A stretch of DNA of 64,000 nt from Mytilus trossulus (Eukaryota; Mollusca; Bivalvia; Mytilida; Mytilidae), in the NCBI RefSeq assembly GCF_036588685.1, contig NC_086379.1, positions 76,291,727-76,355,726 of the forward strand, read 5' to 3'. Positions 35,471-46,867 of this stretch are shown piece by piece. A program made the translations under genes and the position numbers. Positions within the stretch are counted from its first letter, which is position 1; each line of letters begins with the position of its first letter. The notes below the pieces were generated by a model. It was given only the letters and a program-made list of their open reading frames with translations, was not told the origin of the DNA and did no database searches.

Positions 35471-35771
35471 TGTTTGGAGATAGCCGGTATTTAAGTTTAC
35501 ACAAACAATTGAGGTGTTTCGTTTTTGATTCATTTTGCGTGACCACCGAAATTTAATCATAGGTGTAATGACTTGCACTTATAGGGATATTTGTAACATT
35601 TAAATCTGGTAAGTCGAAATTTTAGAAAATCAGGATTATATGTTTAAAAATATCTGCAACCCAATTATCAACGGTAACATATACGCAGATTATCCCTATT
35701 GATAGTTATTTTTATACCTTTACTCGCAGAAGACAGTGAAAATGGTGTGTGTATCACGGTTTATTGTATAT

Positions 35772-35895
35772 AAATGTAAGAAATTGTTTATTTTATAAAT
35801 TTAAGAAATTGTTTATTTTATAAATTTAAGAAATTGTTTATTTTATAAATTTAAGAAATTGTTTATTTTATAAATTTAAGAAAAAAACATATTTT
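35772..35895 (+). repeat. 25-bp tandem repeat, about 5 units
   Basis: aaatttaagaaattgtttat plus tttat is repeated head to tail, with the first and last units diverged. Confidence 0.9.
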
Positions 35896-36654
35896 ATAAA
35901 TCTAAGATAATGGTATTTTCAGAAAATGCGTTTGTTGAATGATGTATGCCTGCTATTTATACAATCTGATCCGTCGTAATTAACCTATAGAAAGATGGTA
36001 TTTTTGATAATTAGATTGGATTTATAGTACTTTTCATATTATTTCTTCGATGAAAATTTGAACTTATATGGCTTCATATTTTTAAACAAGAATATCCTTT
36101 AATTACCAATTGAGTCCATGTCCCATTGGGACTTGACCACAATCTCCAATCCCGGTTTCCAGGCTACACCATGTTGTTGTGCTTCATATGATTTAGACCT
36201 CATGGTTTCTCTGTTTAATAGTTTTGGGATCTGAGCTCCAATGAAATGTATAATTGTAAAAAAAATTAAGATTAAATAAAAAAAATATTAATCTAACTCA
36301 AGAACCCATCATTTTGTACAACAACAATATGCACAATATTCCATGATCGTTTAATTTAAACTGAAAATTTATTTCATGGAACACTGAAAAAAAACGAAAA
36401 AAAAAAAACGAAATAGATGGATATTAATTCAAAGGAAAATTCAAAATACCATCCAGAGCCGTCATAGTTATTTAGACACCTTTATTAAAACTATCAAATC
36501 AATAGTTTATTCTGTCTTTTTGTAGCTGAGAATAATGTGTACCGATGAAGCAGATGACACAACACAATAAATACAACAATATTGCGCTGTAGACTGAGCT
36601 GCAGACAGGCAGATAAAAAAAACCAGTATACAATTGAGAATGGAAAGGGAGAAA

Positions 36655-37445
36655 TCCGTTTGCGCCAAAAATGCGTCCTTTTACGCCACAACTTTTTTCT
36701 CCGATGCTACGTTTGCGCCACCTGTTTTAAAATTACATTGTATCATTTGCGCCAAAAATGAAACATACGATTGCGCCAATTAGAAGAAAAATTACTTTCC
36801 CCCTCCTTTATTATGACTTGGCAGTTTACACGGCGAATGCTCCTTTTTCTGAAACATACCATCTTCTTACTGTTGCTGCATGGGTACTTCCCAATTTCAT
36901 GTATGTAGTAGCTTGTTACTTCACTTTATTGTCCAAAACACAAACATTGAAGGATGAAATGCACAAAAAAGTTCATTGTAATGCTTGTAGAATGCTTCTG
37001 CTCCATTACTGGTACGTCTTGTGGTAGAGAGTTTCAGTCCATACGCATGGTGGAAGGAAACAAAGCACTGTGTCATCAACATTATATGTGACTTAAACAT
37101 AATTAAGCAAAAGCTTCTATTTTCTTCTCTTTTTGCATATCTTTTATTCAATATTCAGCAAAGCAATAAGTTTTCTTCTCTCTCTGTACATGGACTGTCT
37201 AATGCATTTTAAGTCATTTCTCTCCAGGTGCTCATCTACATGATGACGAACATTGTATCTCCGAACATATGATACATTTTAAGCCAAAAAGAAGAATAAC
37301 TATATATTAATCATTCATATATGTGATAGATATGTGTACAAGTAAATTGGTACAAATGAGCTCCGAATATTGGCGCAATTGATACATTTGGAAAACAAAA
37401 TTTGGCGCAAATGATACCCCCGAAAAACAGCAATTGGCGCAAAAG
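36655..37445. mobile_element. Inverted-repeat element with iterated gcgccaa/ttggcgc blocks
   Basis: The left side carries repeated tttgcgccaaaaatg-type blocks (36659, 36713, 36747, 36771). The right side carries the inverse (ttggcgcaat, tttggcgcaaatgatac, ttggcgcaaaagg at 37370-37445). The pair gtatcatttgcgccaaa / tttggcgcaaatgatac is exact. A transposase-like remnant lies between them on the minus strand, suggesting a decayed Mutator-like element. Confidence 0.65.
36921..37060 (-). pseudogene. Mutator-like (MULE/FLYWCH-type) transposase remnant
   Basis: The minus strand encodes STRRTSNGAEAFYKHYNELF followed by CAFHPSMFVFWTIK and a stop. 'TNN..E.FH..N..F...HP....F' is a pattern I recall from the C-terminal part of MULE/FLYWCH transposases in invertebrates. 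Only about 45 residues are recognisable and the rest is missing. The assignment rests on this one motif and on the flanking inverted blocks. Confidence 0.5.
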
Positions 37446-37479
37446 GACTGCTGCCAAGTGGGTCTCATTGGGGTCTAAG

Positions 37480-37625
37480 CGTGACGCGGGATTGCCCATT
37501 TTTTGTAAGCGTGAAACGTGAAAGTCAAATTATTGTGTCGTGAAAACGGGAAATGAGGTCTTGCGGGACCCGGGAAATGACAAAAAAAAATGAGAATTGC
37601 CTACGTATATAGTGTAAGCGGGATA
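37480..37625 (+). repeat. Dispersed-repeat fragment (gtgaaacgtgaaagtc / ggacccgggaaatgac)
   Basis: Short similar phrases (gcgtgacgcgggattgccca, gcgtgaaacgtgaaagtca, gcgggacccgggaaatgac). Looks like a diverged repeat; no gene. Confidence 0.4.
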
Positions 37626-37855
37626 CGGGGGGCATATATACACTATAGAGCAGACAACATACGGAGAGAACTATAAACGACTGCATTTTTAACACCTTTT
37701 ACAAATGCAGTATCACTTATATATAGTTCATTGTCTGGGACATAATGCATGTGTTAGGCCTCCAGAGTACTTTTTCTAAAAATCTTGTAGTTGTTCAAGA
37801 AAATTCAAAATTAAAACCTGACTCATTTTTAGTTATTGTCTCACAGGCTTGTGTT

Positions 37856-37887
37856 ATACCCGTACGAAAAATCGTTCGTACGGGTAT
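37856..37887. repeat. 13-bp perfect stem hairpin
   Basis: ATACCCGTACGAA and its exact inverse TTCGTACGGGTAT are separated by a 6-nt loop (AAATCG). No flanking direct repeat was seen. Confidence 0.85.
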
Positions 37888-38295
37888 GGAAAGTAAACCC
37901 CATATTGACAGAAACATATGCCTGTGTAGTGTCTGACAAATGTTGGCTTAAAATTATGAGTACAAAAATAACTGGATTGCAATTTTTAGTAAAATTAGCC
38001 GCCAAAATTCCTACAAAGTATATTTATAATATTTAACCATCACTATATGCATCTAAAAAAACATAATGAAAAAGTTTATTGATCATAAAATGAAATATAT
38101 TATGAATCGACGACACTCTACATGCTTCTGCCCAACCAGATGGTGCAATCATTGGGAAATACTGTTTACCTATTTATATCAATGTCGTGGCATTTATTTT
38201 TAGCAACACAAATGGCTTTCAGAAAACCATCAGTTCTATTTAAAGGTAAACTGTAAACTTAGATCTATAAATAAACTGTGTTTTCCCAATGTAAA

Positions 38296-38304
38296 TTCTC
38301 GGAA
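38296..38304. promoter_or_regulatory. GAS-like STAT site (TTCTCGGAA)
   Basis: Matches the TTCNNNGAA consensus for STAT dimers. It lies 95 bp upstream of a possible 5' UTR splice donor at 38399/38400 and about 1.57 kb upstream of the first IRF start codon. Vertebrate IRF1 promoters contain such a site. One match to a six-base core is expected by chance every few kb, so this is only suggestive. Confidence 0.3.
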
Positions 38305-38339
38305 TAGACGAAAAGAGGTCACATGATCTTATTCATATA

Positions 38340-38399
38340 TATTTAGGGCCGTTTCAATCATACAGTATACATTTTCAATAGAATCGTCTTAGCTAAAAG
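38340..38399 (+). other. Possible 5' UTR exon of the first IRF gene
   Basis: The sequence ends AGCTAAAAG followed by GTAAGAAA, a good donor. The first coding exon of the IRF gene has an acceptor (tttacgtttcag) at 39834-39845, so an upstream non-coding exon is expected. This is the best nearby candidate, but it is inferred. Confidence 0.35.
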
Positions 38400-39557
38400 G
38401 TAAGAAATTTTATTCAATAACTGTGAACATTTCTTTGTTTTATTTGTTTTTGGCATTATAATGCTTATGCATACATACTATTCAACATGCAAGTTTGATA
38501 AATAAATAAGCATGGCAAACTTCGGCATAGAGAAAACAAAATCCCCATCTAGATGGGAAAACACCTTTTAAGTTTTGCTTTCAGTTTATAATATTTTGCA
38601 GTCGCTCGCTCGAACTGTAAACATTCGACGCAGTGTGCTCCATTTACTAAGTCTAGTGATTAAATCATTTGTCTGACTGGTTGATGCATTCTACGAAGAC
38701 AGTTAGAAAAAAAACTCTCTGTTTTCTTGGTTTTGTTTTAGGAAACACTCTAGCAATATCAACATGATTGAGTTGACACTCTAATGTGTTGAGGGGTATT
38801 TTTAAAAACTATTTTGTCACGTCGAAAAATGGTCCTTGAACGCACTTTGAAATAAGCTTGACGTGTCAAATATGCTCTCTGTTAAGTAACATTATATGTA
38901 TAACATGGCTTGATAATCTATCTGCATCTCTCAAACAAGTCGGTCAGAAGTGAAACATTAATTTCGAATGTTCATATGTGGAGATATATATATATATTAT
39001 ATACTATATACCGGCGGCAATTTATAAAGACCTGATTTTTTTTAGATATATGACACCTTTACTGATTGTTGTTATCGCATTTTCATATTATATAGTTTTT
39101 GAAAAATGAAAAATTCATGGAGGCATTTACTATTTATTTCAACGATTATGTCGTGTAAACAATGGTGGGCATTAATAATACAAGCAGGTATTACTAGTAT
39201 ATGTTTTTGCTTCTTAACTTTACCGATACGTGGAAGTTTAAACCTATTTAGGCTATGCTGGTGACTAAAAAATACTGTCATCTGATCTGTTCTGGCCGAT
39301 ATATTTTATTGACTAAGCATTTTATATCTTAACAAACACAAACGTAAACTGGCAAGTAGCCAGCCTTTAAATTTATAGATTTTATTGTTATCAAGGCCGA
39401 CTTTGGTCGGTAAAAACTTCCTGGTTGAGTACTGGAAGTTTTAATAGGCAGGTATTTTTTTTTATTGTGCGTGCATAATATTGTCAACGGATACATAAAA
39501 AATCTATATTTACATCGGTTTGTTTAGCTGAGCATGCAAAAAAAAATATTTAGGTAT

Positions 39558-39575
39558 GGGGTGGGGTGGGGTGGG
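39558..39575 (+). promoter_or_regulatory. G-quadruplex motif
   Basis: GGGGTGGGGTGGGGTGGG has four G-runs with single-T loops, the pattern for a very stable parallel quadruplex. It is about 290 bp upstream of the first IRF start codon, probably in the intron of its 5' UTR. Confidence 0.6.
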
Positions 39576-39864
39576 ATGAGAGGATTAACGTATCGCACTA
39601 CACTGGTAACCAACCTTTGTGCAAAACCATGCATAATTTAACAGAAAATAATTCTCTTAGAAAAATTACATTTCAATTAAAAAATTAATGTCATTGGGCT
39701 TTCTTTGTTTTGTTATTTTTTTTATAATTATAAATGGTACACATAAGTAAGATCTTAAAAGTTTTGATAAATAAGCACAGCTTTACTTTATTGGCAAATA
39801 GTTGAAATTGGAAGTAAGACTTTAAATTCAATGTTTACGTTTCAGTTTAAATTAAATCACAACA

Positions 39865-42800
39865 ATGAAGAAGAGTCACAAAGGAAGCAGTCGGAATTCT
39901 CTTGGAGCTGGAAGGAAGCCTATCAGGCCAATTGAACGACAGAAAATGCGCCCTTGGTTGTACAACTTGTTACTGAATGAGGACGTCATGAGCATCAAGT
40001 GGGAGTCGAAAAGAGAGTGTACATTTAGAATTGCATGGAGGCATGCAGCAAGACAAGGCTGGAACCCACGGGATGACGCTGATTTGTTTGAACGTTGGGC
40101 CAGACATACAGGTATTAGTTTTTCCATCATGTCCTTGCACTTGCAAATGCAGAGATTTGTAATGTTGCATTTTACCTCAGGCACTTGTCTCAGAAACATT
40201 TTCCCTATGCACATAACTGATTGCTGAACGTGATTTTCTTCCTTTGCACAGTTCTCATTTTCTCTTTGTATTTCACCGGTTCAGAGACAGTACCATAGTA
40301 AACATAATTAGAAAATATGTACTCGGTCTAATTATAAATTGTGAAGTAATACAATAAAACAGTCCAATGAATAGTGAAGTGAGAGATTAACCCATTTCGT
40401 TTACTTGAAACTATTAAAATGGTAGAACATTTTCTTCAGAAAGGTATATTTTACTAATTTTTTTAGGGAAATTCATGGACGGCGACGATGCAGATCCTAA
40501 ACGATGGAAAGCAAATTTCCGTTGTGCATTGAACAGTCTTCCTGATGTCGAGGAACTGAAAGATAGGGGTCTGAGGAAGGGAAACAATGCATTCAAAATT
40601 TACAAATTTCTGGACGAAAAGAAAATGAAATTAAAGAGGAAACAAAACAATAATTGTAGAGGTAATTATAGTTACAGATATATTTTTAAATTACTTTTTT
40701 TAGTTCATCAATTTAGATTTAACAACATATATAAACATTATCGGTTGTTCACAATTGCTTTAACACTGAATTAAGATTTTTCCACACTGAATTAAACACC
40801 ATTTACCAATGCAGAAGTCATTTATATATGCCAGAACATGTCATGAATTGTAATTACTGATAATTGTACAATTTCAATTACAGAAACTGAAAGTTCACCT
40901 AAACGAGCATCTAAACGACTACAAAATAAACCATGTCGTCGTTTTGCCGACAGTGAGTCGGATGAGGACGAGGAGGAAATGTCGGAGGATTCCGATGAGG
41001 TATGTATAGTCTTTTATAGTCTTTGTATAAACGAACTACTTAATAACTTGATTCTATAAAATACGAAATTCTAAAACAGGCTAAGGAAAAAAAATCTTAA
41101 CATAACATGGCAAGCTCGGTCTTTACAGCATTGATTTGACATTTAGCTTTGACGATATTCCAAGTTATTTGCTAGTGAAAAAAGAATTAGGATGCATAAA
41201 CATTTTTCCCTATCACAAACGACTGTAACGATATATTTGTTACTTATAATATGATGGGTTTTTTTATTTGTAGTGCCAGTCCTCAAGACGACGAGATTCA
41301 GATGAAGTATCGACCTCTGGTTCTGAGCCTGAGCTGATTTCAGAACGGTATAGTCGCTTTTCAACAGATAGCAATGAACTTCCTGTGTTTGAAAAGATTT
41401 GTGGAGAATCTGGTACGTTATTTCTGTCTTTCTTTAACATGTGATTCAATCGTAATCTAATCTAATTTGTATTTCTTGTGAAGTATTAAGGTTTGTGTGT
41501 ATAGTTCTCAGTGATCCGTAGAGACGTGTCTAGTACATATATGATTAGAGGAAATTTGACTCCATGAAAAGATAATTGTCAATTCATATATTTTTAAACT
41601 TGAAAAAACTCGTTAAGTCTGAAATTTTAGTTTGTCCTTGAATGATGTTATGTAAACATGATAATATCTTCGGTATTTACTTTGGAAAAAAAACCGATTA
41701 AGAAACCATGTTTTTTAATTTTACCAGAACAAAAGTCTGAACAAAACAATTTTCCTGTTTGTATGTCATTTGTTAAGTTGTGATTTAAACATCTTTTTTC
41801 TAAGTTGTTATTTAAAAGTCTTTTTACCATTTACTTTTTCAGATTTATCCATTTTCAAGCCTGAAAATAAGTGCCATAATTTTTCCTATAACCAAGGATA
41901 CATTACCCTACCAGACACCACAATGGCTATTTATAATACACAAAGCGGTAAGAATATTGTCAATTTTGAAATATGTCACGAAGAAGAAGTTTTTTTAACT
42001 TTGATATTTAATTTTTATTTTGGTAAAAATCATGTGGCTGAATTTGGAAAAGCAAGACATAAACTTTGATGGGCGATTTAATACCTCTGTTGAAATAATC
42101 ATTTTAATTAAAATTTATTTTAACAAAAGTTTCCATGATATATTTGAAACTGTTTTAATCTAAAAAAAAGTAGTAAAACTATATTTATATTTTATTTCCG
42201 TTTCAGATGATGACAATTGTAGTACAGAGAGTGATATGACGGAAGAAGAATTAGTTGAGGTACTTTTCATTACATTCCATTACCGTATTTGTTTGCATGC
42301 TATTTTTGTGTAATTACACGTTTCAGGCATTAAAAACGTGTTTTTTTTTAAATCTTCTTCTGCAGTAATATTAATATAAAGCCAAATAATAATACTACAT
42401 TTTGTACGAAAGTTTTATCAATTCATTTAAAATGCGTTTGCCATAGACTGTATATCGGCGGTGCTATATTTCTAAAAAGTTGTTTCTTTCTATGTTTTCA
42501 GTTAATTTTGAATGTAGAAAGTCCTGGAGCCAGAGAGATTGTTGAGATTAAAGATGAGCCAATTGATATTTGGTCATCTGTGGCAGCTGATGTAACCATT
42601 GGTAAGTACATATATTGTCTCATTGCAGTTGTGCAGCGGTAACTGTCTTTTCCTTTAGAGTGTTCCAAGGAGTGAGATGATTCAGGAATTCACGTTCATG
42701 ATAGCAGGTTCATGTTCAACTCTATTGCTACGCTATTGACAGATATAAACATAGCTTATCTTCAACTAAATATTTACTTGGTTTTCTTCAAAGATGTTTA

Positions 42801-43542
42801 TACCAGTATTGATTAAAAGATTAGGTATCCTCTTTCTGTATGTTAAATATTTTATCTTTTAATTTGTACAATAATATGAAAAATTATAAATAATTAAAAA
42901 TTGGATAGATTGTTCATATAACATCTCACTTCTGAAAGCTTAAGTTTTGTGATGTTTATCTTGTAGGCGAAGACATGGAGCAGGATTTGTTAGATGGTTG
43001 TGTTATAAATGAAACAGAAAACGTTGTTACACAACAAATCACATTTGGTGGTGATATGGTAAGTTTATATACACTTACTTATTGTTTTCTAAAGAAGGTT
43101 CAAGATTGAGGGAAAAGGGGGTTGGAAAAAAGAGGCTAAATGAAATTTGAGTTGACACAGCTTGATTGAGGATTGGCGAGAAAGCTGATACGTCAAGATT
43201 CGCGATGTAGATATAGAAGATAGCTGGAGTATTTAATAAGAGCATTGAAAACAGAACTTTGAAGCAGTGGTACCTGAGAGAGGATATAATGAAACGATCA
43301 AGCAGACAATTTATGTGAAGTGTGGGTTTATTTGTTGATATTCATTGCAACAATTAAATATAGAAATGGGAAAAGTAAGGGAAAAGAAAATTCTCAAGCC
43401 ATTATGGTTAAATTTAGATCAGTAGTAACAGTAATCTATTTCTCCTTTTGTTATGTATGATGTCTCAAGTTTTGTTGACATAAACTTATGCCGTCTATTA
43501 TATTTTCAGGGTTACACATGTCTGGATCTTTCATTGATATGA
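39865..43542 (+). CDS. IRF: Interferon regulatory factor, IRF1/2-type (first of tandem pair)
   Basis: Transcription factor that binds GAAA-type interferon-response elements. Nine exons (39865-40111, 40467-40661, 40884-40999, 41274-41412, 41843-41947, 42207-42259, 42502-42601, 42967-43058, 43510-43542) join cleanly into 359 residues. The DNA-binding domain spans about 20-130, with Trp at 31, 46, 58, 66 and 78, spaced exactly as W11/26/38/46/58 of IRF1. The recognition helix [16 protein letters not shown] keeps R101, C102, N105 and S106. After it come a basic stretch (KMKLKRKQ), an acidic Ser-rich part ([13 protein letters not shown]) and a SUMO-type motif IKDEP (K302) followed by IDIWS, recalling the CKEEPEID region of IRF1. 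I see no IRF-association domain. An acceptor at 39845 shows a 5' UTR intron. AATAAA lies at 44030-44035. The last exons are short and less certain than the first four. Confidence 0.92.
40112..40466 (+). other. IRF (first gene) intron within the DNA-binding domain
   Basis: A phase 1 intron falls directly after ERWARHT within the Gly codon of HTG. The second IRF gene has an intron at exactly the same place and phase (47073-50032), and vertebrate IRF genes split at the same point to my knowledge. Confidence 0.85.
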
Positions 43543-44035
43543 ACATTGATGTGATTAACTTTGATATCGTAGACAATCAAATGTTACACGTGTATGTGAC
43601 TGTACTATAAGGCGTGCTATCACAAGAGAGACTTCTGTGATATATAGCAATTCAATAATATGACTTTTCACCTTGTCATACTTGACCTTCTATTTGAGAG
43701 TTTGAATTCATTTTACCTCCGGGCATGCAGTCACTAAACAAACCGTATGAATACGGAGATTCGGGAGTTGTGCACGGAGAAGGACAGCCATTGGACGATC
43801 TATAATATTTGCTGTAGTTTTTAATTCATCTGAATTGGATATTAACGTGTGATGATGATACTATTATATTCATTATTCATAATCGTCATATTAACTTGTG
43901 CAATGTGTGAATATTTCATTCTGACTAGTCATAAAAAGGACCAGCACTTCATGTATCATAGTACGATGATTTGACCAGACAATGGACCTTTATCATTCGT
44001 GGTGCAAAAGTGTAGTAAAATGTAGTATCAATAAA
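43543..44035 (+). other. Probable 3' UTR of the first IRF gene
   Basis: Non-coding sequence after the TGA, ending at a clear AATAAA (44030-44035). Confidence 0.55.
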
Positions 44036-44882
44036 TTATAAAAGAAAATATTTGATTTTCCTTTCTTACAATTGCCAAAAAAAGCAAATTGAAATGTATG
44101 TAGAGTCCTTACAGATAGCAAATGCATATCTATACCAACATTTCTAACACATGATTCGCACATTCCATAAGGACAAGCATTTTGATAACTTTCAACCGCT
44201 TCCAAACTTAATAAGCATTTGGTGATTAGATAATAAACATTCAAAAAAGGAATCAAATGTTATATTCGTTTTGGTAACTTGTTTCGATTTTTCTATACCT
44301 GCAAGCGAGCACATACATATAGTTGAAATAATGATGCTGTGTATACTAATACCACCACCAGAAACATCCATTTTTTAGGAAAAGGACTTCATAATTGTGT
44401 ATTTTGAAAGGAGCGAAATCCCTCTTACAAAAATAAAACATTATTAAAAGAAAAGCAGAGTTTACAATCACTTATGTATACTCCTGGCTATGGGGAAGAA
44501 TTCCTTCTAAATCCGTGGATGAAATTTTTGACACATTGAAACTCCCACCTAACGTGCACCTGGAATATTAATATTGAACAAATGTATTGAAATATTCCAT
44601 AGTTAATTAGAATTTATCCTTGGACACAACATCTTACGAAAATGGACTAGAACAAATAAGAAAGAACTTTAACCGATTGCTAAAAAACTGACCATATAAA
44701 CTTCAACTGAGCATACGTAATTGCATTCATTGTGCAGCTCATGTATAAATATTGGAATTCGGTGATATTTGAATTTCATTGATTTCATAGGGTGATATAT
44801 TCTTATTCTTTATAATATTATATTCGCATTTTGTCAGTCAATGCTCTTCAACTTTGTTCTTGTTTGGTTTTATAAATATTTT

Positions 44883-44937
44883 GATATGAGCGTCACTAAT
44901 GAGTCTTATGTTATGTAGACTAAACGCGCGTCTGTAA
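44883..44937 (+). repeat. Dispersed repeat (atgagtcttatg..gtagac.aaacgcgcgtctg)
   Basis: 'actaatgagtcttatgttat' and 'gtagactaaacgcgcgtctg' form the core of a short repeat I associate with many bivalve genomes. Confidence 0.65.
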
Positions 44938-44944
44938 CTATTTA

Positions 44945-45080
44945 CTTTAGTATGATATCTCATTCGCATTTTGTCAGTTTTACTGTAGGTTGATATCTCA
45001 TTCGCATTTTGTCAGTTTTATTTTGAATGCTGATATCTCATTCGCAGTTAGTGTACAGTGTGATATTTGATTCACATTTC
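44945..45080 (+). repeat. Quasi-tandem repeat with core gatatctcattcgcattttg
   Basis: Three close copies (44955, 44992, 45032) and one diverged copy (45061) of tgatatctcattcgcatttt + gtcagtttta, at ~37-46 bp spacing. A further half-copy is at 44825. Confidence 0.8.
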
Positions 45081-45759
45081 CGGATGCATCTAGGATTTGC
45101 ATGATAAACCTTAGCAAGTTTTACTTTTATACTCACTAACTACACTGAGTTTAATTTATTTCTGGTAGAATGGACTTGGACTTTAACAGCATATATCTTA
45201 AGTAGCATACTTATTTTTTATTGAAAGAGGGGTACTATTTGTTTGATAACAATGTGTGCATGTCTTTTAATTGGAACGCTTACGTGGACTTCAATCTACA
45301 AAACAAAAAATATATGTAAAGAAATGTAACGAAACCAAAATAACTGCTACGGGGTGTACATAACGAACTTGACCTGCCATGAGAATCTTTCACTACTAAT
45401 AAGTTACATAGCTAACTTATATTATCCTGCATCTGGACATTATATATATACACATCCTTCCTTAACATTAATGAAACAATTGGTACGTTACACCGTCTAG
45501 ACTAGTGAGACGGAAATTCTCGCTTAATTTAAGTAAGTGATTGTACGAGATATAAACAAAGTAGAACACAAAGGTTAACAACAAAATTCACAGATTTTAT
45601 AGACATATATATATGTTTACTACCTTTTTACATTTTCTTGACCACTTTGAAAGTACATGTATTTTTTTCTCTCACCAAAACCAGTAGTAAAAAGTATGAA
45701 TCTAGCAGCTCTAGATTAATGTGATTTGAACTATAAAATGTTACAAATAACTCCGATGA

Positions 45760-45925
45760 TCCATAATCCGCAGTGTGAAAAAGGGGGGTTCGGGCGGGGA
45801 TTGAACCCCCCTTTTTTTGGACGATTAATAAATTTGAAAGGGGCATATAGTTGGAACGCCCCCTTTTTATCCTTGGTTGGGACACACCCTCCCCCCTTTT
45901 TTTAAATGGCTGGATCCGCCCCTGG
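45760..45925 (-). mobile_element. MITE with ggggcggatccag end (hAT-like)
   Basis: Read on the minus strand it begins CAGGGGCGGATCCAGCC at about 45927 and runs through G/C-rich tracts to about 45760. It belongs to the same terminal family as 60117-61508 and 63749-63899. The far end is diverged, so the left border is approximate. Confidence 0.55.
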
Positions 45926-46019
45926 CTGTTTTGTATATTGGTTTCTATACTGTTATTGCATTGCAATTTTTAACAGCTCAATGTCAGTTGCGAAATCTAC
46001 AGGTGCCGGGTTTTAATTA

Positions 46020-46125
46020 TTTTGAGACCCATTGGTGCATGGCCTTTGTCTTTTTTCTGCTCTTTAGTCGGGTTGTTTTCTCTATGACACATTCCCCGGC
46101 CGTTTCCATTCTCAATTTTATTTAA
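46020..46125 (+). repeat. Dispersed-repeat 3' end (ccgtttccattctcaatttt)
   Basis: Contains tttttctgctctttagtcgg, gttgttttctctatgacaca and ttccccggccgtttccattc. Related copies are at 55640-55725 and 61580-61650, all in the same orientation. Confidence 0.7.
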
Positions 46126-46867
46126 TGAAAAGCCTGAATATTCGATGCAATTGAACAAATTATCCATTTTAAATAACACATCGAAGGAAAATTTGGCCAA
46201 TAAATCAATATACGTTTAGTTTTGATTCTACTATGCATCAAGTAAAACTCTATTAATTTTGAATAAAGAGTTTGACGACGAAGAAAACTTTTACCTACTT
46301 TTATATTATACAATAACAAATGAGTTGCACTTGTATATTTTAAACATAAATACACTTGCTTACATTTGGAACAGTCTAATATAACAGTCCCAGAGTACAT
46401 GCGTTTTATAATCGATTGACATTGGCATTGAACAAAACAAAACAATTCAGCATATCCTATTATACTTATCCATGTTGAGAAAAATAAAATAATGTCGAAG
46501 GTATATTTATTGACTTTGCTTTAAACTTATCTCACGTGTCATTTCTATGTATACGTATGTAATATTTAACATGCTAATTATGCATGAGTTACGTCAGGTC
46601 AAATTGCATAGTTATCTGTCTTAACCAGATAGATTTTCTAGAAATCAAATGTAGTTTACCGGAAATCAGACTCCTTTTATAAAAATGAGCTTCTGTTTTT
46701 GTAAAGTTAGTTTGTATTACAGAAAGTTAATTTTCTGTATGTTTATTGACTGAAAATTCTAAACGATAAACTCCTTCCTATCAATGTGATCACAAATATA
46801 TTTATCAACGTTTATACAAATATTTCCCCACATGTGCGGTGCATGTACACACAACAACACGATTAAA

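Larger units (their letters stand above)
44036..46867. other. Intergenic region between the two IRF genes
   Basis: Contains a dispersed-repeat piece (44885-44935), a ~45-bp quasi-tandem block (44950-45075), a MITE (45760-45925) and a repeat 3' end (46020-46125). The 300 bp before the second IRF hold accggaaat (ETS-like, 46658-46666) and ttctagaa (46635-46642), neither strong enough to call as a site. Confidence 0.5.

Noticed and set aside
39876..40214. 112-codon minus-strand frame over the first IRF exon
   Set aside because: Antisense shadow of the IRF DNA-binding domain exon.
45877..46125. 82-codon plus-strand frame between the IRF genes
   Set aside because: It spans a MITE end and a dispersed-repeat 3' end. 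No independent evidence of a gene.
43543..46867. An IRF-association domain encoded downstream of the first IRF
   Set aside because: A clean stop and AATAAA follow the last exon, and no frame in the interval resembles an IAD.
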